The translations under genes and the position numbers were made by a program. From Pseudoalteromonas flavipulchra NCIMB 2033 = ATCC BAA-314 (GTDB lineage: Bacteria > Pseudomonadota > Gammaproteobacteria > Enterobacterales > Alteromonadaceae): a DNA stretch of 64,000 nt. Below, one piece after another: positions 48,964-57,494 of the stretch. The notes under the pieces are model-generated. The model ran no database searches. It was not told the DNA's origin and saw only the letters and a program-made list of their open reading frames with translations. Positions within the stretch are counted from its first letter, which is position 1, and each line of letters starts with the position of its first letter. Where the stretch lies: assembly GCA_000814665.1 (NCBI GenBank), contig JWIH01000017.1, positions 1 through 64,000 of the forward strand, in the 5' to 3' direction.

Positions 48964-49887
48964 TTGTGCTGCACGAATAAAATCAAGATCACTAGTGATA
49001 ACTCCAATACCCGATGCGACTACATCAGAGTAGGATTGGGTAATCGATTCATGTCGAGACCAAAGATAAACATCCGAACCATAACTCTGTAATCTTGATG
49101 CGAGGCGTTCAGGATAGCCCCAAAAAAACTTTGTCATCGAGGGTGGTATAAAAAGAATGGTGTTCCTACAGGACTCAGGAACCAGTCCAGCCCATCCAAC
49201 TAAAAGATAATTTATTCCGCAACTCTTTACGCTACCAACGCTTGCTAACCGTAAAGACGAATCCTTGTTTCGAAACCAATCCATACCTTTTGAAGAGGTA
49301 ATTACAATATGGTTAGATTTTTTTCCAGCTAGATACTCATATAGAGTTTCGAATGAACGTATGTCGTTATTCTTTAGGTTTAGCCAAAACTCATGCTTTG
49401 GATACCGTTCGTAAAACGCCTCTAACTTGGAAATCCTAAAACCTTTTCCTCTAAATGGGAAAGTCGCACCATCATCAAACGTATATCCATATCCTGCATC
49501 AAGATTTTTCAACTGCTCAAACGATGTTTTATGTACTGGCCCAGACCCGTTTGTAGCACAATCTAACGTCCAGTCATGAAAAACAACCAGTTGGTCATCA
49601 CGCGTTCTGTGAACATTTAAATGAATTACGTTAGCCCCCGCTGCAACGGAAGAAGCCACAGCTTCTAGTGTGTTCTCAACTGAATTGGTGTTTGATGCTT
49701 CTATTGAAAGGGAGGTACAGTCAGTTTTTTTTAATTTTTCATAGTTAACTGCACTTCCGCCTCCTCGATAGGCCACGATCTCGCCATGTCGCTGAAGGTC
49801 AGGAGCGAACATATAAGCGTTAACAACTCCTAGTGTGATTATGCAAGACAGTGCGATCAAAAACGTCTTAACTATTTTTATAAACAT
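48931..49887 (-). CDS. glycerophosphodiester phosphodiesterase-like protein with altered catalytic residues
   Basis: 318 residues with an N-terminal signal/anchor (about 8-27) and a GDPD-type TIM barrel (SVENTLEAVASSVAAGANVIHLNV, DDQLVVFHDWTLDCATNG). The family's first catalytic His is a Tyr here (AYRGG for AHRGG) and the metal-binding ExD is HLN. The second His (FHD) is kept. So it may be inactive or changed in function. The C-terminus NKRINQDAR runs into an attC-like sequence. Confidence 0.8.
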   Translation of the reverse strand: MFIKIVKTFLIALSCIITLGVVNAYMFAPDLQRHGEIVAYRGGGSAVNYEKLKKTDCTSLSIEASNTNSVENTLEAVASSVAAGANVIHLNVHRTRDDQLVVFHDWTLDCATNGSGPVHKTSFEQLKNLDAGYGYTFDDGATFPFRGKGFRISKLEAFYERYPKHEFWLNLKNNDIRSFETLYEYLAGKKSNHIVITSSKGMDWFRNKDSSLRLASVGSVKSCGINYLLVGWAGLVPESCRNTILFIPPSMTKFFWGYPERLASRLQSYGSDVYLWSRHESITQSYSDVVASGIGVITSDLDFIRAAQANKRINQDAR

Positions 49888-49922
49888 TTATTGCCTGATT
49901 CCTTGGTCGATGGTCGATGAAA

Positions 49923-49982
49923 GCTAACACTTTAGTATTTATGCGGCACGCAGTTTGTGTTGCATAACCGCTTGTTGGACTG
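49923..49982 (-). other. attC-like sequence upstream of the GDPD-like gene
   Basis: Minus strand GTCCAACAAGCGG (GTCCAAC fits RYYYAAC) with inner pair TTATGC/GCATAA, ending in TAAATACTAAAGTGTTAGC. Shares AACAA-CG and ATAAATACT with the segment at 48920-48963. Confidence 0.35.
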
Positions 49983-50542
49983 AGCCGCTACCCGCTCGAT
50001 GTGGCAGAATCGGTGTTGTTTATGCTATGGCTTACTTAGAAAAAATAGGCTTTTTGGAGGCTCTCACTTTCCTAGCTAGTGTAATCAGTTTAGCTAGTGT
50101 TATGTAAGCTTTCCCCGCATTGCTCAGCGCTTATTATGTATTCATTACACCTAAATTTGGCTTAATAAGCAATTATATTTTTTACGCATGCAGAGGCCGC
50201 TAGCCAGAGCAATTAAGCAGGTTAATCAATTGATTTTAAGCAGCTATCGAGCTGCTAACTCGTTCGCTTATAGTAGCTATATAAATGTCGACCAAACATC
50301 GGATCTAACAGCCCCCCCTAATCAAGCATCCCCCTCCTTGGCTGCTATCAAAGCGCATCCATGCGCTTCTCGTTCATTCTTTTTAAACGACGAAAAAGAA
50401 CGAACCAAGAAAACGTCGCCCCAGCATCACACCCAATCCTCAAACCCTCAGCCGATATAGTGCAACCGCCTTGTAAGGCACATCCCTTTGCCAGACAAGA
50501 CTTGGCCGACATCCTGTCGGCACATAGCATATCAGCTTATGC

Positions 50543-50670
50543 TTTTCGGGTGTGATGGAGGGGGAATGGTTTTGACTGCGAGTTCTAGTTTTTCTCTCAA
50601 AGCAGCAAATTTGCCTGCAAGCACCAAACAAAACTATCAGAACAGTTTTCCTCCCTCATCACACCCGAAA
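50543..50670. mobile_element. small non-autonomous element with imperfect terminal inverted repeats
   Basis: Ends TTTTCGGGTGTGATG and CATCACACCCGAAA are inverted repeats; the inside contains GCGAGTTCTAGTTTTTCTCT and GCAAATTTGCCTGCAAGC. A related copy lies at 51514-51636 and a third with a diverged inside starts at 51353. Confidence 0.55.
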
Positions 50671-51063
50671 GTAAATTGCCAATGAGTCATTTCAACGCAT
50701 GGATGCGTGAAAAGCTGTGACAGGGCCAAGGATGGCCCTTACACAGCGGTGACGTTCATATTGGCAATTTGCTTAAGGAGTCAGTGTGATGTTGGGAGTG
50801 CCCTTTCTTTTGCATACTTTTCTTTGGGCATCAAAGAAAAGTAAGTCGTAGCCCATGGATGGGCGTCGAAACCTGTCAGGAGGACAAGCTGACTTTACGA
50901 TAAATTTCGAGCTATCAGCTGTTAGCAAAATAAACCTCCATGTTTAATATCAAAGCGCATCCATGCGCTCCTCGTTCATTCTTTTTAAACGACGAAAAAG
51001 AACGAACCAAGAGAACGTCGCCCCAGCATCACACTTAATCCTCAAACCCTAAGCCGATATATA

Positions 51064-51272
51064 ATACCAATTGCACTAAGTCTCCAATCAATTTGAAGGG
51101 TGAAATACCATATTAGCGTCGTTAAAAATTTCTCATTTAGAACAACTAAATAGCAAAATTTTTGCCTTGCCTATATGGATATAGGTACCTTGGCGGTAGC
51201 AGGACGCGAGAGCGGAGCTACTAAAGCTATTTCTCCGCTTCAAATTGCTCATTTACCTAATACAATTGGTAT
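51064..51272. mobile_element. MITE with ATACCAATTG / CAATTGGTAT ends
   Basis: 209 bases, terminal inverted repeats of 10. It interrupts the second copy of the 330-base repeat; the first copy at about 50455 is the empty site (GCCGATATAGTGCAACC against GCCGATATATA-element-CGCAACC). It has no coding capacity. Confidence 0.8.
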
Positions 51273-51478
51273 CGCAACCGCCTTGTAAGGCACATCCCTT
51301 TGCCAGACAAGACTTGGCCGACATCCTGTCGGCACATTGCATATCAGCTTATGCTTTTCGGGTGTGATGGAGGGGGAATAAGTTGCTTGTGAGATCTTCT
51401 ACAATTTTTATGATTAAGCTGCTTGCAAGCATTGCAAAAACTATCAGCGCAGCCTCCTACCTTACAGTCTAAATAGTT

Positions 51479-51505
51479 TTGTGGGAGGTGGTTCACCCGC
51501 CGAGC
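51479..51505 (+). repeat. REP-like palindrome
   Basis: GTGGGAGGTGGTTCACCCGC, related in layout to the REP copies of the tRNA array (read there on the minus strand as GTAGGAGCAGGTTTACCCTG). Confidence 0.5.
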
Positions 51506-51637
51506 TGTTATGTTTTTCGGGTGTGCTAAAGGGGGGATTAGTATTCACTGCGAGTTCTAGTTTTTCTCTCAAAGCAGCAAATTTGCCTGCAAGCACCAAA
51601 AAAACTACCAGCACGGTTTTCCTCCCTCATCACACCA

Positions 51638-52672
51638 CTACAACAAATCAAATACCGGCTCTTTCGCATCTAGACTGAAGTTATCCAAATCCAAACGATG
51701 CTGTATTCCTAACGGCAAAATCCACTGCGGATCGGTATGGCCAAAGTCAAGCCGAGTTATTACGGGTAAACTGTCACAGCCAAACTCATCACGTACAACC
51801 GATAAAATCACCTCATCAAGCGCAGCCATCTCGCGCTCGCTGTAATCCCGCGCACGGCCAATCATTAAGCCGGATAGTTTCTCAAACACCCCCATCACCC
51901 CATAGTTACGTAACCAAAAGCGAATATAGTCTTGACTGGGTTTATCCTCAGAGGTTTCTAAAAATAGCAATTTGTCTTGCCAAAATGACGGCGATGGCCA
52001 GTATTCAGTGCCTTTTAGCATCTCCATCACTTCAAAACATCCGCCAAATAGCCGCCCTTCCACTTGCCCTGTACCTTGCAGTACTTTTGGACCATTTGTT
52101 GCTATTGGGGGATGCAGCTTACCGACGTTTTCTGGTATTGCCCACTCCGGATAGCCATGAGAATAAGCGTCGAATATTGGGTATTGGACTTCACCTAGTA
52201 GCGCCTGCGCTAAATAGGCTTGATACTCAGCACTAGCATTGTGGTACTGGGAGAAACCGGCCATGATCGATGGGCCGTTAAAGGTGACTAATCCCCATTG
52301 GTTCAACAGTGTGGTGAGCGTGGAAAAGTCAGAATAGCCCATCATAAACTTAGGGTTATTCAAGATAACGGATTTATCTAAATAAGGCAGGATCCGCGCG
52401 GAATCTGAACCACCAATAGAAGAAATTATCCCGGCTATGTTCGGGTCGGCAAAGGCATCATTAATATCTTTTGCACGTAATTGTGGCTGTGAAAAGAGCA
52501 CATCCGCGGCCGTTCGAACCGACGGCATTTCAACAATATTAAAACCAAGCGAACGCAGGTTTGCTAACCCTTGCTCAAAGATGTGAGGAAATGTACCTGG
52601 GCCACCCCAGCTAGGTGATACAATCGCAAGGGTATCACCTCGGTTTAGTTTTTTAGGCTTGCGTAATTGCAC
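51638..52672 (-). CDS. S66-family peptidase (LD-carboxypeptidase / MccF-like)
   Basis: 344 residues. N-terminal GDTLAIVSPSWGGP, then ISSIGGSDSARILPYLD, MMGYSDFSTLTTLL (nucleophile Ser region) and a C-terminal domain with FGHTDPQWILPLG (His). The S66 family includes cytoplasmic LD-carboxypeptidase of murein recycling and MccF, which cleaves microcin C. The SPSWGGPGTFP start and length are closer to the MccF-like branch as I recall it. It lies after hcnC on the same strand with a 70-base gap. Confidence 0.85.
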   Translation of the reverse strand: MQLRKPKKLNRGDTLAIVSPSWGGPGTFPHIFEQGLANLRSLGFNIVEMPSVRTAADVLFSQPQLRAKDINDAFADPNIAGIISSIGGSDSARILPYLDKSVILNNPKFMMGYSDFSTLTTLLNQWGLVTFNGPSIMAGFSQYHNASAEYQAYLAQALLGEVQYPIFDAYSHGYPEWAIPENVGKLHPPIATNGPKVLQGTGQVEGRLFGGCFEVMEMLKGTEYWPSPSFWQDKLLFLETSEDKPSQDYIRFWLRNYGVMGVFEKLSGLMIGRARDYSEREMAALDEVILSVVRDEFGCDSLPVITRLDFGHTDPQWILPLGIQHRLDLDNFSLDAKEPVFDLL

Positions 52673-52743
52673 CGTCTATCTTGCCTTAATGGAATATTCA
52701 TCAGCAACTAGATATATCCCATTAAGACAACAGAATCAAATAC

Positions 52744-53949
52744 TTATTCGAACCTTTCAACGCAAAACGGAGCCAAATCAACAGAGGTAGGTTTGCCTGT
52801 CATGAGTTCAGTAATAAGCGTGCCGGTAATGGCCGACATTAAAATCCCCGTCCTAAAGTGCCCACACGCATTAATGTAACCTTCCACTCCATCAACGGGG
52901 CCCAAAATTGGCAGCTCATCCGGTGTACCGGGTCTAAGCCCTGCCCAACAACGTTTAATACTCGACTCTTTAAGAATGGGTAGACACTTCATAGCACCTT
53001 GTGACAACTCAGTGATTTTATCTAGACTATTGGTGGTATCGAAGCCTTTTTCCTCCGTTGATGAGCCAATTAAAATCTCGCCGTTGTCCTTTTGTGCAAT
53101 GTAGCAATCACTGGTACTGATACAACCATTTAATACTTTAGGCATGCGCTCAGACAGCACTATTTGACCCTTAACCGGGTAAACTGGCATGTGTTTACCT
53201 GTCGCCTGATGGTAAATGTCATCCGCCCAGGCACCAGCGGCATTAATTAAGGTCTCACAATGTAGGCTTTGCTCTTGCGTCCTCACACCTATCACCTTAT
53301 TCCCTTCACGCAGTACCTCTAGCACTTCGGTATTCAGAAATAACTCAACACCATTTTGGCGTGCCCCTTCGGTATACGCATCAACTAATCGGTATGGGTT
53401 TACCTGATGGTCACAAATAAAATCTATTGCACCAATCGCATCTGGAGTGATGTAAGGTTCCTCTGCACGTAATTGCTGTTGGTCTAACCATCGGATCTGC
53501 GAAGACAAATTAGGGATCCCAGACACTATGCTATCTGCATATATTTCATCATCGCGATTGTACATAATGAATTTAAGACCGGTACGTTCAAACTTAAAGT
53601 CGACATCATGTCTGGCCAGCATTTCTTCATGCAGTGCTGGATATAACTCGTTTGACTTGAGCGCAAGTTCAAAAAAGCATTCTGGTAATTGATGCGGCCG
53701 CAATGTTTCCGCAGCTTCGGTATCTCCTTCACTTTGGAGCTTAGACAAGGTTTTGAAGAAGATCACACCACAGCCAAGACCAACCGACTCACCAATCGCC
53801 CATAATCCACCCGCAGATGCACGAGACGCGTTACCCGGCTTTTTTAAATCCACTAACGCGATTTTTAGGTTGGTATCGCGGCTTAAAAAATAGGCGCAGG
53901 CAGCACCAATTACACCGCCACCTGCGATAATGACATCATACTGCTTCAT
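52744..53949 (-). CDS. hcnC: hydrogen cyanide synthase subunit HcnC
   Basis: About 401 residues from ATG 53949; a longer frame to 53985 overlaps hcnB more. DAO-type FAD oxidoreductase: IIAGGGVIGAACAYFLSR, RASAGGLWAIGESVGLGCGV, FKFERTGLKF, CDHQVNPYRLVDAYTEGARQ (split), DCYIAQKDNGEILIGSSTE and AGLRPGTPDELPILGPVDG. These strings match remembered Pseudomonas HcnC nearly throughout. With HcnA and HcnB it oxidises glycine to HCN and CO2 at the membrane. The hcnB stop overlaps its start by 14 bases. Confidence 0.88.
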   Translation of the reverse strand: MKQYDVIIAGGGVIGAACAYFLSRDTNLKIALVDLKKPGNASRASAGGLWAIGESVGLGCGVIFFKTLSKLQSEGDTEAAETLRPHQLPECFFELALKSNELYPALHEEMLARHDVDFKFERTGLKFIMYNRDDEIYADSIVSGIPNLSSQIRWLDQQQLRAEEPYITPDAIGAIDFICDHQVNPYRLVDAYTEGARQNGVELFLNTEVLEVLREGNKVIGVRTQEQSLHCETLINAAGAWADDIYHQATGKHMPVYPVKGQIVLSERMPKVLNGCISTSDCYIAQKDNGEILIGSSTEEKGFDTTNSLDKITELSQGAMKCLPILKESSIKRCWAGLRPGTPDELPILGPVDGVEGYINACGHFRTGILMSAITGTLITELMTGKPTSVDLAPFCVERFE

Positions 53950-55342
53950 GGTTTTTCTCCAGTAAAGTAAATGGAATTGGGTCAAGTGGGAATCTTGGCC
54001 TTATCACACCCAGTGTATCTAAGTGCCCTGCCGCGTGCAGTCGGTCTAGCGCATAGCTAGAACACATTTTCCCTTGGCAGTCTCCCATGCCAATACGGGT
54101 TCTCATTTTCACGCTAGATAAATCTTTTGCACCTTGTTGTAATGCTAAATCGAGTTGCTGGCGCTTTACTTGTTCGCAGCGACACACCACAGTATCTGGT
54201 TGGGTTAACGCTAGTAGCCCCTCTCTGCGCGCCGAGAAGCGGTCAAATCCGGCTCTAAACTTCTGTGCTTGCTTACGCTTAGTTTTGAGCTTGCGCATCC
54301 GCGTGTGGAAGGCCGTTTCGCTTAAACAGGCTTGTTCATAGGCAAGCATGGTTGCGGCCATTTTCCCTTCAATGATAGCCGCTTCGGCACCTAGCAAACC
54401 ATTGGTGTCACCACAGACAAAAATTGAATTTAAGCTACTGCGTAAATTGTCATCTAATAAAGGCACATAACCATTCGTGGTGGTGTACTGATGAGAAACC
54501 CCAAGTAGCATGGCAAGCTGGGTGCGGGCAACAAAACCATAGCCGACCCCTAGACTATCCACGGCTAAATGCTGCGCTTTTGACAAGTCCGCATGCCAAT
54601 GCTCATCGTAAGGCGCTACGGTAACACTGGAGAGTTTTTCTTGGCCTTCTGCTTTCACAATGCCATAGCCATACTTGAATGGAATATTATGCTTTTTGAG
54701 ATACGCCAACATACTCAATCCCGAAAGCGTAAGCTTAGGTTTATTAAGCAGCGCCACAGTCTCTTTCGCCAGTTCACTAAAGCGACTCGCTTCATATACG
54801 CCAACCACTTGTGCACCAGATTTATGTAACTGGCAAGCAACCAGTGGCAATAATGGTCCAGTTCCGACTAAAGCCACTTTTTTCCCTGGTCGAACTAACC
54901 CACTTTTAAGCTGAAGTTGCATCCCGCCCATTAACATCACACCAGGTAACTGCCATCCTTCAAATGGCACACTGCGCTCGTGACAACCAGTTGCCAGAAC
55001 CAACTTGGTGTAATCTATTTGCGTTAACTGATTTTGTGTTTGCAACAGCAAACCGCTCTCGCCTTCAGGCCCAAGCACTTTGGTTTGTAGTTGTAGTGTT
55101 ATATCTTGTTTATGATGTTCGTAGCGTACCTTTAGTGCAGCCATCGCTCGTTTAAGATTTTCATCTAAATGAGGAAGCTTACTTGCTTGTCGAAGTGGCC
55201 CGCGATAGATCACCCCACCAATTTTTGGTGCTTCGTCAACTAAGGTGCTACTAATGCCATATTTAGCCAGCTCAGCTGCACAGCTAACGCCAGCAGGCCC
55301 TGCACCGACAATAACGATTTTTTCTTTTTGACAACTAGACAT
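53936..55342 (-). CDS. hcnB: hydrogen cyanide synthase subunit HcnB
   Basis: About 468 residues from ATG 55342 (MSSCQKEKIVIVGAGPAG). FAD-binding GAGPAG, GGVIYRGPLR, ATGCHERSVPFEGWQLPGV, VGTGPLLPLVACQLH, and a C-terminal BFD-like iron-sulfur domain with VVCRCEQV and RIGMGDCQGKMC (four Cys). This matches HcnB in order and in many strings, including the ending RPRFPLDPIPF. It transfers electrons between the subunits. It starts 4 bases after hcnA. Confidence 0.88.
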   Translation of the reverse strand: MSSCQKEKIVIVGAGPAGVSCAAELAKYGISSTLVDEAPKIGGVIYRGPLRQASKLPHLDENLKRAMAALKVRYEHHKQDITLQLQTKVLGPEGESGLLLQTQNQLTQIDYTKLVLATGCHERSVPFEGWQLPGVMLMGGMQLQLKSGLVRPGKKVALVGTGPLLPLVACQLHKSGAQVVGVYEASRFSELAKETVALLNKPKLTLSGLSMLAYLKKHNIPFKYGYGIVKAEGQEKLSSVTVAPYDEHWHADLSKAQHLAVDSLGVGYGFVARTQLAMLLGVSHQYTTTNGYVPLLDDNLRSSLNSIFVCGDTNGLLGAEAAIIEGKMAATMLAYEQACLSETAFHTRMRKLKTKRKQAQKFRAGFDRFSARREGLLALTQPDTVVCRCEQVKRQQLDLALQQGAKDLSSVKMRTRIGMGDCQGKMCSSYALDRLHAAGHLDTLGVIRPRFPLDPIPFTLLEKNHEAV

Positions 55343-55346
55343 CACA

Positions 55347-55658
55347 CTATACCCCGACCTGCTTGAAACGATTTTGTTTGGTTTCAACCTGCATATTGGG
55401 TTGTACTAAGGTTTGGCAAGCCTTTTGTTTATGTTGTTTGTTTATTGTTACCTGACAACAGTGACAAACCCCCATACCACAATAAGCACCAGATACGGCC
55501 TCTCGATCGCTTTCCATAATTTGCTTGTAGTTTGCCGCAAGCAAAACAGACAACACGGTTTCACCATCGCATGCGTTAACCGCAATGTCGTCGATTTGAA
55601 TTTGGAACTGTAACCCCTCAGGGTCTGTAATATCTTGGGTTCTGGATAATTCAGACAT
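55347..55658 (-). CDS. hcnA: hydrogen cyanide synthase subunit HcnA (2Fe-2S protein)
   Basis: 103 residues from ATG 55658, with AAGGAG 10 bases upstream. Ferredoxin-like domain with SGAYCGMGVCHCC and ACQTLVQP: C60, C65, C68 and C81 bind a 2Fe-2S cluster. The string GMGVCHCC and the following KACQT are as in Pseudomonas HcnA. First gene of hcnABC. A longer frame to 55703 is unlikely. Confidence 0.88.
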   Translation of the reverse strand: MSELSRTQDITDPEGLQFQIQIDDIAVNACDGETVLSVLLAANYKQIMESDREAVSGAYCGMGVCHCCQVTINKQHKQKACQTLVQPNMQVETKQNRFKQVGV

Positions 55659-55744
55659 GAAAAAATGCTCCTTCAATAAAGTCGCACAAAGCCTACTATC
55701 CAAATATTAAAAATAAACATTTTATTTACTTCATTCACTTTAAT

Positions 55745-55758
55745 TTGATCCAAATTAA
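55745..55758 (-). promoter_or_regulatory. candidate FNR/ANR box upstream of hcnA
   Basis: Minus strand TTAAT-TTGG-ATCAA, one base off the TTGAT-N4-ATCAA consensus, 87 bases before the hcnA ATG. Pseudomonas hcnABC is activated by ANR under low oxygen; the same control here is inference. Confidence 0.5.
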
Positions 55759-55943
55759 CTTTTAAGCACTCTCGCGCTAATTCTGTTCAATTCGGTGCAA
55801 ATGCTGCACTCACCTCACTAAAGCAGTGCAATGTGAACGTACTTACAGACCAACAAAAATCACATCCTATTGATATTAAATAACTTTAATTTCTGGCACA
55901 GTTTTTCCTTATCAACTAACACGACAAAGAAAGGAGCGTAATT

Positions 55944-56054
55944 ATGTACACTTTATATCAAACGATGTACTTACTTTGGCATTTGGATGTGAGTATCTGG
56001 CCTGTGCACGATACAGCAACAAACCCAGTAGGTGTTAAGGAGAAAGCACAATGA
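55944..56054 (+). CDS. 36-residue small protein or leader peptide, coupled to HTH gene
   Basis: ATG 55944 has AAAGGAG 7 bases upstream, a stronger site than most here. The product (MYTLYQTMYLLWHLDVSIW...) is hydrophobic and aromatic at the N-terminus and ends KEKAQ. Its stop overlaps the start of the next gene (ATGA at 56051-56054), so translation is coupled. Could be a small membrane protein or a leader peptide; no family recognised. Confidence 0.55.
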   Translation: MYTLYQTMYLLWHLDVSIWPVHDTATNPVGVKEKAQ

Positions 56055-56278
56055 CACTTGGCAAACTAGATACTGCGGTACACGCAGTAATGAACGATAT
56101 GCTCACCCCATCACAAGCTGCAAAAGCCTATCATGTGTCGCAGCGAGCACTTTACGAAGCACTGCGACGCTCCCAAGAAAAACAGCAAACTCGATGGCAA
56201 AAATTAATGCATGAAAAGGCAAGGCTTGAGCAAAGTCTGGCTCGGATAAATAAGGAACTGCATGAACAATTTGTCTAA
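56051..56278 (+). CDS. small helix-turn-helix protein
   Basis: 75 residues: a helix-turn-helix (LTPSQAAKAYHVSQRALYEALRR, like the first DNA-binding part of Fis/Tn3-type or resolvase-tail proteins) followed by a basic coiled coil (EKQQTRWQKLMHEKARLEQSL). AAGGAG lies 7 bases upstream. It overlaps its neighbours on both sides, forming a three-gene operon. Probably a DNA-binding protein; target unknown. Confidence 0.65.
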   Translation: MTLGKLDTAVHAVMNDMLTPSQAAKAYHVSQRALYEALRRSQEKQQTRWQKLMHEKARLEQSLARINKELHEQFV

Positions 56279-56879
56279 TAGCGCTATGCAGCTTCGCATT
56301 ATTCAGGCGCCTAGCTTGAAATACAATCGCTTAGATTGTCAGCTTTGGGTAAAACAACTCAGCGCACTGACGCAAGCCTGTATTAATCTTGGCGCCTCTA
56401 TCGGCTTTTTGCCCTCATCCTCCAGCAGAGCAATACAAAACTACTGGTGGCAGGTATTCGATGCTGTGATCAAGTCGCAAAAGACGCTTATTATCGCTGA
56501 ACTTAATGGCGTAATGGCAGGTTGTGTGCAACTCTCACCAGCAACAAAAGATAATGCTCAGCACCGGGCAGAAGTGGAAAAACTATTAGTGCATCCAAAC
56601 AGCCGACGAAAAGGCGTGGCAACAAAGCTGATGCAAGCCATAGAGCAAGAATCTACACGGCAGCAGATATCGTTACTCGTCCTTGATACACAATCGGATT
56701 CGGACGCAGAAATCCTATATCAGAGTTTGGGCTTTAAAGTTGCTGGGCAAATCCCTCATTTTGTCAGTGATGAGCGCGGTGACTTCCATGCCACCACATA
56801 CTATTACAAACTGCTTGCACCGACCTTGCGCAATCGTATTGAGAACGTAGCTCTAGTGCATTATGCCAATGAATATTAG
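56262..56879 (+). CDS. GNAT-family N-acetyltransferase
   Basis: 205 residues. GNAT core: TLIIAELNGVMAGCVQLSP, then the acetyl-CoA loop EVEKLLVHPNSRRKGVATKLM, LLVLDTQSDSDAEILYQSLGFK. The motif R-R-K-G-V-A is the pyrophosphate loop. Substrate unknown. Overlaps the HTH gene by 17 bases; convergent with the SDR operon. Confidence 0.87.
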   Translation: MNNLSNSAMQLRIIQAPSLKYNRLDCQLWVKQLSALTQACINLGASIGFLPSSSSRAIQNYWWQVFDAVIKSQKTLIIAELNGVMAGCVQLSPATKDNAQHRAEVEKLLVHPNSRRKGVATKLMQAIEQESTRQQISLLVLDTQSDSDAEILYQSLGFKVAGQIPHFVSDERGDFHATTYYYKLLAPTLRNRIENVALVHYANEY

Positions 56880-56888
56880 CAAACCAGT

Positions 56889-57494
56889 CTAATCAAGCGA
56901 CTCGCTACGACTTTCATTCAGGCGATAAAAAAACAGCTTACCGATGTGCTGCGGTGTAGTTACAGCCTCTAAGATTGGGGCAGCGCCTTGCGGTATGCTC
57001 ATCACATTGGGATTATTGATAGTAAGACCATCGCGCAGCTTAGTATCTATTGCCCCAGGACACAGTACCGTTATTTTGTAGCCATCTTTGTGAAGACCTT
57101 TAGATAGAGTCACTACGCCGGCTTTCGCTGCGCAATAAGACGTCCAATCTTTGTAACTGTTAAATGCCGCCGTCGACGCCACATTGATCAAATGCACCGC
57201 TTTGTTTGCTTTAATTGCAGCACGAGAAATTAAATAAGTGCCGATTAGGTTTACTTCGATGTCACGGATCCAGAGATTTGGGTCTGAGTCTGCCACTAAA
57301 CTTGAGTAAAGCGTTCCTGCCGCATTGATTACACAGTCATAAGATTTGTCGTCAAAAAAACGCTCAACTTCAGCTGGTTTAGAGACATCAAGCTGCGCGC
57401 GTGATGGTGCTTCTACTTCGTGTCCTAAGCGCTTCAATTCATCGCTTAAATAAGCGGCAAGACCACCCTGTCCGCCCGTTATTAACACTTTCAT
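56889..57494 (-). CDS. short-chain dehydrogenase/reductase
   Basis: 201 residues. Nucleotide loop ITGGQGGLAAYL, NAAG, catalytic S in NVASTAAF and YCAAK (Tyr/Lys). Shorter than classic SDRs (~250). Third gene of an operon; its start overlaps the nucleotidyltransferase stop (4 bases, ATGA). The pair suggests action on a nucleotide-activated or phospho-polyol product, but this is only inference. Confidence 0.82.
   Translation of the reverse strand: MKVLITGGQGGLAAYLSDELKRLGHEVEAPSRAQLDVSKPAEVERFFDDKSYDCVINAAGTLYSSLVADSDPNLWIRDIEVNLIGTYLISRAAIKANKAVHLINVASTAAFNSYKDWTSYCAAKAGVVTLSKGLHKDGYKITVLCPGAIDTKLRDGLTINNPNVMSIPQGAAPILEAVTTPQHIGKLFFYRLNESRSESLD

Larger units (their letters stand above)
49888..51637. 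repeat. gene-poor region of dispersed repeats
   Basis: No supported gene in 1.75 kb. It holds an attC-like segment (49923-49982), two copies of a ~330-base repeat (50345-50680 and 50947-51380), three copies of a ~125-base stem-bounded element, a MITE (51064-51272), a REP-like palindrome (51479-51505) and several short palindromes with a CATGGATG or CATCCATG centre. Confidence 0.75.

Noticed and set aside
50188..51678. Several 60-90-residue open frames on both strands
   Set aside because: They lie in dispersed repeats, occur twice with the repeats and lack ribosome sites.
52744..55658. Hydroxyproline dehydrogenase complex instead of HCN synthase
   Set aside because: Diagnostic strings in all three subunits fit Hcn better, and no hydroxyproline epimerase or related genes are adjacent. 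A tree would settle it.
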